From NCBI GenBank assembly GCA_023974075.1, contig CM043800.1, positions 10,040,008-10,104,007 on the forward strand: DNA of 64,000 bases, written 5' to 3'. Position numbers and translations under genes: made by a program. The number at the start of each line of letters is the position of its first letter. Position 1 is the first letter of the stretch. This stretch comes from Chaenocephalus aceratus (taxonomy: Eukaryota > Chordata > Actinopteri > Perciformes > Channichthyidae). A model generated the notes under the pieces. It searched no databases, was not told where the DNA came from, and saw only the letters and a program-made list of their open reading frames with translations. Shown here piece after piece: positions 13,154-26,515 of the stretch.

Positions 13154-13740
13154 AGCTACAGCTAGCAGCTGGTTAGCTGAGCTTCGCTTAGCATAAGGAC
13201 TTGACACAAGGGGAAGCAGTTAGCTTAAATGTATTAAAACGTGGTGAATCTGCCAACAATCACCTCACTAATACTGATCTCTTTTTTGTTTTATTCGTAC
13301 AAAAACAGGAGTTTACAAAAGGCAATCTGCCTTTTTACAGGGGGTCATGTGGCCAAACATACTTTTGCTTGGCATATACATAGAAAGAGTTCAGAATACA
13401 CTTTGTACTGTAAATGTTGTCGTTTGTCCAGTTCGAAAGAAAATGGCCATGCCGTTGTTAGCTTGCATTCCCAGTTCTTTGCTATGACATCAGTAGACAT
13501 AAACATGTCCTCTCTGAACATCCTGCTCTCTGGATTTGAATGGGAATGTCGGTTCTACTCTCATTCTGTTTCTACTGTATGTTTAACACACAACCCCTCC
13601 AAAAAATGGGGGCTGTTTTAACACTTCACTTTTTGTACAAGCAAAAGACACAAACATGTAACATGTTCATAAGTGATCCTGTTTCCCCCTTGTCTCCACA
13701 CTTTGTGGTGGGCTAACCTAACTAGCTGCTGGCTGTAGCT
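13154..13740. mobile_element. Foldback (inverted-repeat) dispersed element
   Basis: A 29-bp arm at 13154-13182 (AGCTACAGCTAGCAGCTGGT onward) is matched by its reverse complement at 13712-13740 with about four differences. The interior has the TTAGCTTAGCATAA-type sequence common in teleost foldback repeats. The element probably extends further right, to about 13805, because the sequence after the right arm is also of the kind seen in this family. I cannot find the matching outer left end, so boundaries and target duplication are unknown. Confidence 0.6.
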
Positions 13741-14116
13741 ATATATTTAACGGGCAGATAAGAGAGTGGTATCCACCTTCTCATCTAACTCCCTGCCAGA
13801 GAGCAAACACTATTCCTAATGAAAAGGCAAACGTGTGTGCAGGTCTGCGACAGGACTGTGACAAGTCAGAAGCGCTACATGCCCATCCGCCCGACCTCCA
13901 CGCACTGGCTTTCCGCCTCACTACATAGTCGACATCTTCCTGCATTGGCATTGAACGTCGGCAGTGGATGTAAATCACGAGGTGTGGAAATAATTCTTAG
14001 GGATTCTGGACTCTTTGTTTATGGGGAACCAGATAACCCGGAATCTGGCCATGGCCATGACCATCATTGAATTTGAACTGCAGTAATTCAAGTAATAAAG
14101 AAGTGAGAAAGTTAAG

Positions 14117-14280
<164 letters not shown>

Positions 14281-17067
14281 CCAGACAAGAACTTGGTCCT
14301 GCAGTACATTACCAACCCTGCTGTTTGGTGTCATTGAACAATTGAAATATACCAGCTGTGAAAGAAGCCTGGCGAAGTTAGCAGCAGGCTTGCTGACAAC
14401 AATCTCTGACACATCCATCTTTGGAGAAGCACTGCAATTTCTATTGATAGCATGTAAAGGGAGACAGCGAAACCTAAAGAATGACTGTCCACGCGCCGAG
14501 ATATCGCTGTATCACCGACAACATCTAGAGGACACACACCACTCTGCTGGAATCTGACTATTTTAAATGCTTTTCTCAAAATGTCCTAACCATCAAAAGG
14601 ACGTTTCGCCACCTGAGTGTGACAGAACGAACGAGTAATTGACGGCACTGGGAATGCATGTTTTTGGGACTGATGGATTGCAAAGTCTAAGACTTCAGCT
14701 TCAATGGGAAGTTGCTGTCATAAATAAAAATATCATGACGTGAACTTGTTTTATTGGAAGGGAACACATGGATACATCTGTATATGACTTTGCTGTGTAG
14801 TATCTAAACAAATAACTTTTGAACAAGGAACACAAGTCAACATGGCCTCCTCCAAGTCTGCAGCTAATTCAGGAAGAGCTCCGGAATCTCCTCCCAAGTC
14901 AATTACCAGCCTGCAACTTCCCCTGGGTAACGGGGGAATTCGGTTTTTTCCTGGGTGACCTAGTTGTCTTTTGTGAGTAGGTTTTAGCCGGAGCAGTTTG
15001 ACAGTCAACAGATAAGATGGATTAAGCCTTTTTTCATCCAGTTTTGATGTGAACAGCGTAAAAGCGGGTTAAATCATTCAGTTTCAGGAGTATTTTTAAA
15101 TGCCTGGAGATAGTGCGATAAAGGAGCTAAACCTAAGACTTGGGCAGGGGAAGGTCAAGGTCGCGGCTTTGGAGAGCAGCTACCCGGCCACGCGGGCCAG
15201 ATCTCGTCTCTCTCGGAGCCCACCTCTCGTCACTTCCAGAAAAGATACACGGAAGGAGTGAAACAAAATCCAGCGAGAGTCTGACGCGCGGCATCAAAGA
15301 GCAGCGCACCCTTTACCTTGTGTGGGCGCCTCTGTGTGTGGAGGCAAATGTGTGTGTGGAGGGGGGTGTTTAGTTGCATTTGCGTGCATGCATGAGTGGG
15401 ATGAGAGTGTGTGTGTGTGCACTGTAAAATATCATGAGCAACTAGCTCCATAATTATGTTTTGATTATTTGCGAGTGCTAAAATAAAACAGCAATTAATC
15501 TGTTGATGTAAGACAGAAAATAGACATATTAAACAGAGCGATGAGACATTGAAACAAAATCACATTTGGAGAATATAATTTGTACACCCCCACCCCTTCT
15601 CCCACCTCTACCTCCCCCCCAAACCTGATCTGAGGCGTGCCTAACATGCGCATAGGAGCTGACAGCCGCACAGTCACGTGACACCGCTCGGCCAATCCTG
15701 AATTCATTTGAATTGTTGTAAGCTGTGTGGTGATGAAGCCACTTGATCTTAGAAACAAGGTGAAGGGGCGGCTGGAATACCCAACAAATCGAAAACGATA
15801 CACCGGGTCAAACATGTTTGTTTATCGCGTGTCACATCGGGGTCGACACCAAGAGTGTTTTTCGGGTTGGAAACGTTTCTGAGGGGACATATTTAGACAC
15901 ATTTTGTGGACGTCTATTCCCCCGCTGCTCCTCATGTCGGTGACAGGGGAGAGTAATCCTATACACAGGCTGCTATTGTGAAATGAGAAACTAGCCTCCT
16001 TCACTGCCAGAGACCAGATGCACCTCTCCCTCTCTCTCTCTGTCCTAATCTGTAAACGACTTAAAGGAGCCTTATCTCCGGGCTCTTCTGCTTCATTTCA
16101 TGCTTGATTTACTTTAATTTGTCTGATAGGGCACAAGGATTTGGAAATGGCCCATCTTTCGGTGGAAAATGTTCTGATTTTTCTCCGGCATTGTTATGTG
16201 GAGGTTTTTGACTTTTCTCTCCCCCTCTCTCTCTCATTCCTCCTCCTCCTCCATCTCCATCTCTCACCCACTCTCTCCTTCTCCCTCTTTCATTCTTTCT
16301 TTAGATGGGAAGAGGGGGGAGTCTTGCTCCAGTGCAACAGTCTGTTTGAGTGCATTTAGATTCGAGCTAACACAGCAGAAACAAGTTTTCCATGAGGTGT
16401 GATTTTGTGATGGAGTCGTGTTTGCCTTTCAGATCCACGTTGGGAGCAGAGCAGCCGAGTGCTTCAAACCACAAAGATCTTATGTTTAAGTTAAGAGAGC
16501 ACTGGCCCTCCAGTTTAGCAAGTGGGTGAGCGGCTGCTGCTGATAAAGTTGCTCCACAAAGAGGGACAGGCGACATGTCTACAGATGCCTCCAGTTCCCT
16601 TTCTGCTGGCGGAACTCAAGCACTTGCATGGCTGTCTGGCTGCTCCCGTCACCATGGACATGTTCAACCCCGCTTCCATTTAGTGACTGAATGACAGTAA
16701 AGGCAGTGAGCTATGATTAGAGAGGCCCATATCTTACAAGATCCGGAATAATCTCCATCCCCTCCCACCAATGAGCAAGGCACAGAAAGTAAAATAGGCA
16801 AGGAGAATGGGCAGAGGGTACAGAGATGTTCCACTGGTGGCCACTGAGAGGCAAAGGAAAACATCTAAATGCATCCAACTGGAGTCACTGTGACGCATCT
16901 GTGGTTTACAAAGGGTATTTAACATTCAAATCAGTGAGGGGAAAACGGATCATGAAAAAAGAGACCTCCCACATTCGTTAGATGTCTGTATAAAACAATT
17001 AAAGGAATTCTCCAATTTCAATTTCCCTGACACGACACGTCACTAACCACACCTCCGAACACAATGC

Positions 17068-17217
<150 letters not shown>

Positions 17218-20200
17218 CAGAGGAAGAAACAAGGAGACCATTGAAATTCATCTCACAGTTACTTAACTGCGGGTCTGTGCGCGGTGATAAACGGAGTGAT
17301 GATCCGGCAACACGTCTTTATCCATGCTTTGCTTTAATTAACGGCGGCTTGTTTGTTGAAAAGATGATTAATATGCCAATGAAAATTGCATAATTGAATA
17401 CCACAACACCCGCACAATCAGGGAGGAACATGCCATTTTTTATTAACTTTTTATCATCGGTATTATTATTATTTGGTATTTTAATTCACTTGACAAGCGG
17501 GGCCCACCCCCCACCACCCCCAAACAGAAAGAAATCAGGGGGGGGGGGGAATTGGCGTGACCAGCGGGGCCAAGCCGGGCCCAGCTGTTCGTCACCAATG
17601 AGAAGCCTCCACAGGCGGGGGCACTGTTCCGATATCAATACCTATCAGTGTGAAGGCTGTACATGAGTGTGTCGGGGGGGGTGTTTAGGGAGAAAGTGCA
17701 TTCCTATAGCCAAATGATAATGTGAAATGACCAAAGTCATGCATATGAATCCACTTATCTGAAGCACTTGCATCCATTTTTTCATGCATGAAAAAGAACT
17801 ACAAACCTAAGTCGCTCAAATATGCTCTGTAGTTTTATAAAAAATAAGGCCAAAAGAAAATGTTCCACATGCGAGGAAGTTTCAGTTGAGCAACCCAGAG
17901 TTTACCCAGCATTATTTCCCCCTAGCGCTGCCTGCACGAGCGTCTCCATGTTAATGCTAAGCACACACATCAAATATTCAACCAATTACAATGATACCTC
18001 TTAGAGAACCGTGTGCAGCTACAGCGCCCGGGAGGGTAAGCATTGCAGAACAAACATATTCAGAGAGCTAAAGAAAGACGCGATGGGTGTCGAGTCCCTA
18101 GGGGCAGAAACGGCGCACTTTAAGTCATATTTTGGATTCTTTTGTGAAATAGTTATCACAGTGAAAAAGATGGCATTGTTAAAGTGGACACAAATTCCGC
18201 TGAAATGTGGACAAAATGGTTGGAAGTGAATTATCTTATTAAGAGCACTCTCTGCGAGCCACATCCTACGTATCCACACACAACTAGAACCGAGTGTAGT
18301 GACATCTTCTTCAGATGATAAGAACAGTGATTGCATTTTGTCCTATTTTAGATTATATAACTAACAACCGTGAATTTCCTTCATAAAGCCTCTTAGTATA
18401 GCGGATCAGTGACTAAATTTGCATCAAGACGAGGCAGCATCGGAGTACAGTGATTTGTCTAATCTCTTGTTGCATATTTCATCATCATAATTGTGAAGAA
18501 AGATGTGTGTGTGGAGGAGGGGGGTGGTGTTTTCTTGACACACAGGTGATGCACATTGTATTCATCAGCAATCTCTTCAGATATAAATGTATTTGTAAAA
18601 AGGGCGCACAGTGTTTACACTTAGCGCTTTGATTGCAATTAAATGTTTACATCACTCGGTACCCAGAACTCACAGAGAAGCTGATGATGGACTTTCATCA
18701 TCGCTATCAGCCATCTCAGTGTCATTCATGTTTTGTGAGACTTGTCTGAAGACTTTGAATAAACCCCTGGAGGAGCGAGATAAAACCGTCCTTTTTTGAG
18801 AGAGAACTGCGCATGATGCACGTCCAAATTTCTTGATTACAAGACGAAGAAGAGAAAAAAAATAAAACCTTGAATGAAAGCCTGCGCTGAAAGTTTTCAG
18901 CCCGCTGATATAACAGTCAAGTGTGTCTATAAGTCTACTTAAAACGCTTAGGTATCAGTGGAGACAGCTGCAACACCCTCGTCTTATGATTCTGTGGAGA
19001 CAGTACACTATCAAACCTTTCATACCGCTCCCAAGCTACATTTCCGGTGACAAAAGCTTTGCGAAAGCCTCCTGAAGGATTCATCTATATCCTAATATTT
19101 CCAATCCAATTTAACTGGAGCAGCCGGAGTGGTCTGAGCACTAGTTTACCAATCTTTGCTTTCCAAGACTCCGCGTGCTGAAGGCTTGAGGGGTTCAATC
19201 AATGGCGCTTTGATCTCGGCTGGAACCATAATTATTTAACATTGTTACAAGGATTTCTCTAATCCATCCTACCATTAAATCCCTTTTACACCCTCATCTT
19301 CTGCAGCCTAATCTGCATCTGGGTGCTCCGTTTGTCTCCCCCCTCTCATTTCGGCGCGCCCCTCCTTCCTTGACGACACCCTGACTTTATAATGGACTTG
19401 GGTGCTGAGTTAGAAAATGCCTTGTTTACTGAGAGCAACCTGACTGAACTATTCAAATGGGATGTTGCTTCGGCAGAATTGAAAAGTGTTTTCGCCGTAT
19501 TTGTGCTGGAGTTTGGGTCAGTTTGCTTTCATTTCGTTTGAGGTTGTGTTGTGATGTTTAAAAGCTAGAAAAAGTCAAAATATGCACAGTCGATTACAAT
19601 TAAACAGAATCCCCATCGCTGTCCACATTCCTTTCCCAAAGTTTCTTTCGATGAACTGAGGGAATTTCAAAGTCCAGGTGCCCATAAGGTTTAATCCCAT
19701 CTGTTTATTTTGCTGATCACTTTGACTCCCAACAAAAAAGTGTCCACTGTCCTTTTGCAAATATTGCGTGTCTGTGTTTCACCGTGATATAAATAGCAGC
19801 ACAGGCGACCGCAAACATTTGTCGAGGCACCTGCCACAGTATCGCGGCCATCTGCTCCTCCAATTCTCCTAGCATGACATATGTGCATTAAACCTGAAAT
19901 GGTTATTGTTTTCTTTTCTTTGAGACTGGAAGAATCGGCCACGGACCCTTCTGGGTTGGCTGGAGTCAAAAATGAGACTCAAGAGTTTTTACATCTGAGT
20001 GAAGCTGCGTGTGCTTGTTTGATGTCTTGAACAGGGAAAAGAAGGCAGCGGGTGAATTTTGTTTTGGTGGGGGCCTTTCTTTGCTCCGTCTGTGTCTGAC
20101 CATCAGGTAGACTCTCTGATGGCCCCTCCTTCGGATGACCCCTGCTTCACCCTGGCCGACGCCCAGTTGGCACCAAGGGGCCGAGCAGGGCCGGCCAGGA

Positions 20201-21995
20201 GAAGGGATTTGTGGACTCCTGTCACACTCGTCTCCTCCTGCTGCTGTATCTCCTCCTGCCATATTTTACGTGCAATATCTTAGATCCTCATGTCACTGCT
20301 GCTGACAGCTACAGTAGCATAAGTCACTCGACACAGCAAGGTGAGGAAACATGTACTTATACTTTTATTACTATAGGTATTATTGCTGCAATGCAGTAGT
20401 GTACGTGATTCTTATGTGACTTTAAAGATTTAAATATAGATCCTTTCAAAATATTAAGAATGATTGTATGTGTTTTATCTATGTTGTCTATCATTTTTGT
20501 TAAACGCACACCTCAGCAACGTATTATAGTACATTTCCCACAATGCAACGGAGACTTATTAGCATGAACGTGTATATTCATGTGCACAATTGCAATAAAG
20601 TAAAGCATAGTGTATTACAATCAGTGTTCCCCAGTTGTATGAAGTTATCAATATATCATGGCTACTGATTGGAATATATACCGTTTCCATAGTTACAGTA
20701 AAGGCAGTAGACCTGTAATCCTGCTTTTGATATTAATTAGTTTATGGAATTTTAGAAAATATGACTAAAATGACTAAATAGCACACAAACGGTATCTCAC
20801 AGGCAGAAAAGGCAGCGATCGTAATTACAGCGCACTTAACGAACCCAGGATTTCATGACTTTCATAAGGGGGTGTAGTTTACACGAGCACGCATTTAGAT
20901 AAGGCTGAGAACAAGTTCATTAGCAGAGTTAGCTAGCTAACACACACCACTCCCAATTAGCCTGGAGGAGCGTGCGTGGGAGAGAATGAGAGAGACAGAG
21001 TCAGATTCCTATCGCCGGCAGTCCATGAAAATGAATAGAATAGCATGACACGCTATCTCCCAAATCAGCGGCTGATTGCGAAACATCCGTGACGAGAAAT
21101 GATCACGAGACAGAGAGATCAGTGCGCAGATTTGCTTAAGGACATACTTGTGGAGAGACGAGGAGAGAGAAAGGGAACTCGCTGGGTGTTCCACATCAGA
21201 GAACCAGCACTCGGCAGTGAAGAGAGCAGAAGAGGCAGCTATCAGATTAATAGTGAGTCATTCTGTGCGCTTCTCTGCCGTTACAGACAGAAAGACAATC
21301 AGAGAACAGGGGGCAATCACGGACAGCGCTCGACACGAGTTACTAAAGTGGAGATGAAATGCAGGGGACAAAAAAAAAGTTCAATTAAAGGATGTAGATT
21401 GTAAAGGCTTTTGTTGTTACTCAGCAAAAGGGAAACGGTATGGAGGTGCTTCAATAGAATCACCAAAGCAGGTGGGCATGTTCCGAGTTAGCCCACCTCA
21501 TTAAAAGGCTTCACTCTCTCTTTATGTAACGGCCATTACACATCCTATTCAGATGCACACACGGCGTGATTAAAAATTATCTGCTGGCGATCATTATCAC
21601 ACCTGGCTTAAACTTAAGCCAAAGAATAACAAAGAACTTTTATGAATGCCGAACTATCGGAACATTTACAAAGAGATTAAAGGGTAGACAGTCCTGAAAC
21701 TAAATAAATTTGCTTTTAATCGCTTTGAACAGGAAGTCATGTCATTTCAAATGTCCCTATCTGATTGTCTGATTCCCCTCTTTATTCAAATTATAACATG
21801 CCCATCTGACTTTTCCAGCACAATGGGAAAAATTAAAAAGGGAAATGACCTTTCATGGCAGCCATGATGTGAGAGTGAATGGCATTATTATGCACCGAGA
21901 TTAATTTCTGCCCACTCAATGCTGCCCATTGAGAAAACAGAGGAGGGGCACAGAGTAAGTCATCATGTCATAGAGATGTTGAGCAAGTTGGGGCG

Positions 21996-22706
21996 AACAT
22001 GATGAAGTACTTCGATTTTATAGTAAGGTAAAAGAAGCGATTCTGCATTGTGAAAATACGCCTTCAAAACCTTAAGTAAAAATACACAAGTAGTGGTATT
22101 GAAATATACTTAAATTACCAAAAGTTAAAGTTAAGTGTAATGGCCCATTTAGAAAAACATATATACTAAATGACTTGATTATTAATGCAGTAATGTGAAA
22201 ATCACAGCTTGAGCTAATATACAGTAAATAAGGTTGTACACTGCTGCTGGATATTCAAATCAATACTTACATCTCAATGTTTATTTATTAGTTGATATGT
22301 ATTTGCCATTAGCTAATAATACAAATCTGTTAAGTAACTTAAGATTTCAGATCAATGTAATGGAGTAAAAAGTACATGCAAATAAAGAAAAACCTTGACG
22401 AAACGTGCCCAGCGTTTACTAAAAGCTAGCTATAGCTTAGCCAATGAAACCTTATTCACTAGGTTTCCAGACACCATGCATCGCTTTTAGTAAATGCTGC
22501 TCATGTTCTGTTGGTGAAGATGTTTCTCCATTTGCACGTTTTGGCATATTTGTTTTTTTAAACTACTGTGCGTTTCTCCCAATGTAAGAATTTGGGGCCG
22601 TTGTAACGCGTGTACACCTGTTGGCCCCCGCGGTAAAGTAGCCTACAATGGAAATACTCGAATGAAATGATGGAAAATACTTAAGTAAATGCACTTCATT
22701 ACATGT
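21996..22706. mobile_element. Decayed hAT-type non-autonomous element (AAGTACTT family)
   Basis: The left part (GATGAAGTACTTCGATTTTA, then GTGAAAATACGCC and CCTTAAGTAAAAATACAC) and the right part (GGAAAATACTTAAGTAAATG) resemble the two ends of the elements at 42133-43532 and 46481-47759. Exact termini are lost. A 16-bp inverted repeat, AGCGTTTACTAAAAGC and its near complement, sits inside at 22411-22426 and 22484-22499. Confidence 0.55.
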
Positions 22707-23866
22707 GTTTTATAATGAACGTGGCTAAATTGTATAAACATATATTAGCATGTTACTGTTAAAGCTGTGTGCTAAATGCCATTTTACTCTTCTTTAAACA
22801 TCAGAGATTAGAACACAGTGCTGAAGTCTTCAGACTGGATGTCACTTGATAACTCGGAAGGCTGTAGTTTGTTAGAACATAGCTACAGAGCCACCTCCTC
22901 TCCCCGCTGCCTGTCCAGCAGTTTGTTTCTGAGCCTCTAATTCTCATTCTGATGGCTAAGTAGAGGAGGAGGATAATTACAGTCAGTCATACATCTAGTC
23001 ATGCTACATCCATCCCTCCTTTTCAAAGCACTATTTTTAAGCTCAGCGTTTTCTCGCCCCCAAAAGGGCCTTTTTCCCCGCATGTGATGCCTTCTTTTTG
23101 TCATGGCCCCCATAGTTCTGAGCTGACCCCCTCAGCCCTGTCTCCTGACTGATCACAGTGATGGTTTATTACTGTCGTCCCGGCGTTCTTATCTTTAGCC
23201 AGCAATGCTCATTTCCTTCCCCAGATTTAAATGCAAATGTGAAATTTAATGATAAATGCATTATCTGATAGGTGCGATAACACTGATTCACTGTCAGTAT
23301 AAAATACACACCCCGGGGGGCTTCGGGCTTGCAAGCACAACTTGCCCAAATCCACTTTTTTTTTCTCCCTCTCTATCTCTCTTCTTTTCTCTCTTTCTCT
23401 CCTTTTTTTTTTACATGTACCTGCAATAAATTCTTGAGGTCATTTTATGCATTAAAAAGGAATCCTATTGTGTGTGTTCAGCAGTGTGGGTGGAGGCTGT
23501 CGCTGAGCAGTAATGGCTGTGCAACTATCTTGTTCCGTGTATTATCCATCACTTTGATGAAGTTACTTTTAGTAAAAGGGCAAAACAAGACAGAAATGCA
23601 TTGTAAAGTGTTCAAAAAGCATCTTCATCACATTATAAGAAAAGAAAGAATTGATAAAGCTGGTTTTTTGAGTAAGTAATAGTTGGTAATTAATGCTTCC
23701 TTACTTTGAACAAGAAGTTCAAGCTTTGAAAATATCAGGATGCTACTTTTCCGTTTAATGCCACACCAAATCCCAAATAAACATAGTTAAAATGGATGCA
23801 ATTTGGTTAGAACTTTGTGAGAGGCCCTTCGAGGCTATGTAGTAAAGTGATATTCATTTTTCTTAC

Positions 23867-23962
23867 TTGGACCATCCCATTCCTCCGGCCCCCCATGCCT
23901 GGTCTTCTCGCCCTGCACGTCCATCTCTGACTCTCCTGCTTCTCGGTTGCCATCTTCCTCTC
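23867..23962 (-). CDS. zfpm2: zfpm2 (FOG2) exon 3
   Basis: A 96-nt exon between a CTTGCAG acceptor and a consensus GTAAG donor on the minus strand. It is phase 1 at both ends, so its first two bases complete the glycine codon begun in exon 2. The product reads G-EEDGNREAGESEMDVQGEK, then TRHGGPEEWDGP. FOG2 as I recall it has an acidic segment here with ESDGDTQSEKPGQ and ends DDWDGPG, so the acidic start, the ES-D-Q-EK spacing and the WDGP end all agree. The segment is a low-complexity acidic linker between the N-terminal repressor motif and the PR-like domain; no catalytic or zinc-binding residues are expected. The a and b teleost paralogues cannot be told apart from this exon. Confidence 0.9.
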
Positions 23963-24478
23963 CTGCAAGGCAGAAAAACACAAGTTAAGGTGAGAATGAC
24001 TCCATCAAAGTTACATTATCAGACGAATAATTTAATTAAGAATTGCATTATGGACTTTCCGCAGGGTAGATTTGGACAAAATACAATTCCAAAAAGTGAC
24101 ACACTCAATTGCCATATATAAACCAACATAAGGAAACCTTTTGAGCACCTGTTTAGACTATTTAACCCTCTTTAGTGCTTGTCTGAAATAAATGAACCTG
24201 TTGTCAGTTTTGTAACATCTGACTTGTAGAATCCAAACAACTAAAACTGTCTTCAACATGCTTTTGCTTTTTGAACTACTTGAACACGGGTTCTAACAAT
24301 GGGACAGTTTTTTTTTACTTTTCAGGGCGAAATTGAAGAGTTTACAGTAAATGGTCAAATAAATAAAAAATGAAAATAAGTACTTGTTTCTTTCATGGTT
24401 ATTTTTAACTTTAGCATTAAAACTGATTAAACTGATTAAAAAGTCATTTAACTACTTTGCAATATGAATGTACTTTAA

Positions 24479-25509
24479 CCTGTTAAGCCCTGAGCCTGTT
24501 TTTCAGGTCTCAGGCTCGAAAATGACATTCCCAGAACAAATGACTATGTCTTCAATAAAAGGGGAACATTAATAATCTTTTTTCTCAAAGCAATGATAAA
24601 CCTGTGAGTTGGATGTAGAAAAGTCAGAATCAATATAGAATTTTTTTATTTTAAAAGCAAATTCATATTGAACATAGTAAAACATTTTTAATTATAGTGT
24701 CCGTCCAAAAAAAAAACATTACTTATAGTGAAAACCTTGAATGATGGGATGGTAGACTAAACGCTTTAGGAATCCAAACTATAACATATAATAAGTACCC
24801 TGTATCAAGATTGATGCAAAACAAGAGACATTTGACCTTTTTCGAGAGTTTTAGCAAAAAAACACTTCTGGGGTCATTTGGGTGGATTTTCCATATCTCT
24901 GGAATCCATCGGTCGATTTTGATGATTGACACCTCTTTTTAACCGCTAGAGCCAATAGAATCGAGGGGTATTTCCTAAAATCCATCTAAACATTACCCAT
25001 TGGTGAATAGAGTGATGCGCAGCCAGAATGCCCCGGAACCGGAAGCTGTCATACACTCTGGTAGCTATCATAATAGCTATATATGAAAACTGAGTTTTTG
25101 CCATAAATATGAAGAAGGATTATCAGTAATCATTTCAAAGTGACACAGACACATTGGATTAACCTTGAGCAGCGTTTTTATCGTTTTAATGCCATTGAAC
25201 ACAACTTTTGATCAGAACAACAGCTAAGGTAAGACAAAGTCCCGTGTTCTGATGTCTGTTTGCTTCCCCTGTCGGTATTCTTATACCCCTAGAATCTGTG
25301 GAATCAGCTTGCTAATCGATTTTTGTGCAGCTCCGATATGTAATAAGGGTATTTAATTTATACCTAGAGTTCTGTGCTAAGTGTGTTAGCATTTTTTCGC
25401 TCAGGGCTCATTACGCTTCTTGTGAGACTTATGTTTTGTTTCGGTAAAAATGGTTCGTATCGTCAGTTAGCCGAGTTTCTTCCCGGAGGCCCCCGCCCGG
25501 TTGAACAGG
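24479..25509. mobile_element. Non-autonomous piggyBac-like element with TTAA duplication
   Basis: TTAA occurs directly outside both ends (24475-24478 and 25510-25513). The terminal inverted repeat is CCTGTTAAGCC on the left and, on the reverse complement, CCTGTTCAACC on the right. TTAA target duplication with a CC-starting terminus is the signature of the piggyBac superfamily. The interior of about 1.03 kb has no transposase reading frame, so it would have needed a helper in trans. The two TTAA copies are exact. Confidence 0.75.
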
Positions 25510-26444
25510 TTAACTACCAGCCAGCTCCCAGCCCCTACACTGGCAATACTCATTACATGTTATATCCATTTCCTGTGACATTCAAGTATCACAATGTAAA
25601 GCCATGTGCAACATTACCATTGTGTTGTTTTGTGTATATATAGTTCTGTATATGTGTATTTGCTGTGAGCTTACAGGGTCCAGCTGCATACTTGTATGTA
25701 AAAGGAGTTCCCATGAGTGCTTGCAGGAACAGGAGGAAGCCCCGTGGAACAGGAAGGAAAGCAATGTGTGGGAGAGAGGTGGCTATTTATTACCGTTTGA
25801 TCTATTGTGGAGCGAGCTACAGTAGAATGTGCGTTATAGGATGTAGGGCTGATTTACACAGACCATACTAAGGGATATTTGGGTATCTCTCTCCAGGATG
25901 TAAGTGCTTAAAGACCTTGCTAAACAGACTACGAGTGTGCAGCAGTAACACTGACTCTAAGATGCACTTACTGTAAAAGGAAATCTATTTTTGTATGTCT
26001 AAAACTAGCACAGTTTGTACGCAAAGTTTACAGTAAAGCTTAGTGGATTCCCCCCAGTGTGGTGCCCTGATTAAATCCAATGTGGCTGACACAGTGGTTG
26101 CAAACTCGCGGAAAAGTAAAAGGAAATGTGCCCGGGGCATGTGGTGGTGGTTGATAGTTTGTGGAGGAACATTTCTCTCACTTTTGTCACCATATCGTTT
26201 CCATCCCTTTGATGTTTTAAACCCAATAGTGGACGGTCAGGGACAGGCCTGGATTACTACAATGGATTACTCCACTTCATACGCTCAGAAAGGGGAAAAA
26301 GGGATCGATGTGTACATTTATGAATTGTAAAAATGATATTTATATTGAAAAATGTAATAGTATGTATATGTTATACTTCTAGATTGTACATAGTGTGATC
26401 GGCATCATGAAATGTTTTAAATGATTGTTGATTGTTATGTGTGT

Positions 26445-26515
26445 ATCTGCCCAGGGACTGCAGATGGGATTTTTTGTATGCATGGTCCTTGTTCAATAAA
26501 GATATATAATAACAA
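26445..26515 (+). mobile_element. LINE 3' UTR fragment
   Basis: The sequence TCTGCCCAGGGACTGCAGAT followed by a CCTTGTTCAATAAAG end is of the type found at the 3' end of vertebrate CR1/L2-like LINE transcripts. No RT domain is attached. The 95-residue open frame just upstream (26043-26330) is not part of any LINE protein I know. Confidence 0.45.

Noticed and set aside
26043..26330. 95-residue open frame followed by an AATAAA
   Set aside because: No recognisable domain, no convincing splice acceptor, and the AATAAA belongs to a LINE-like 3' tail; left unassigned.
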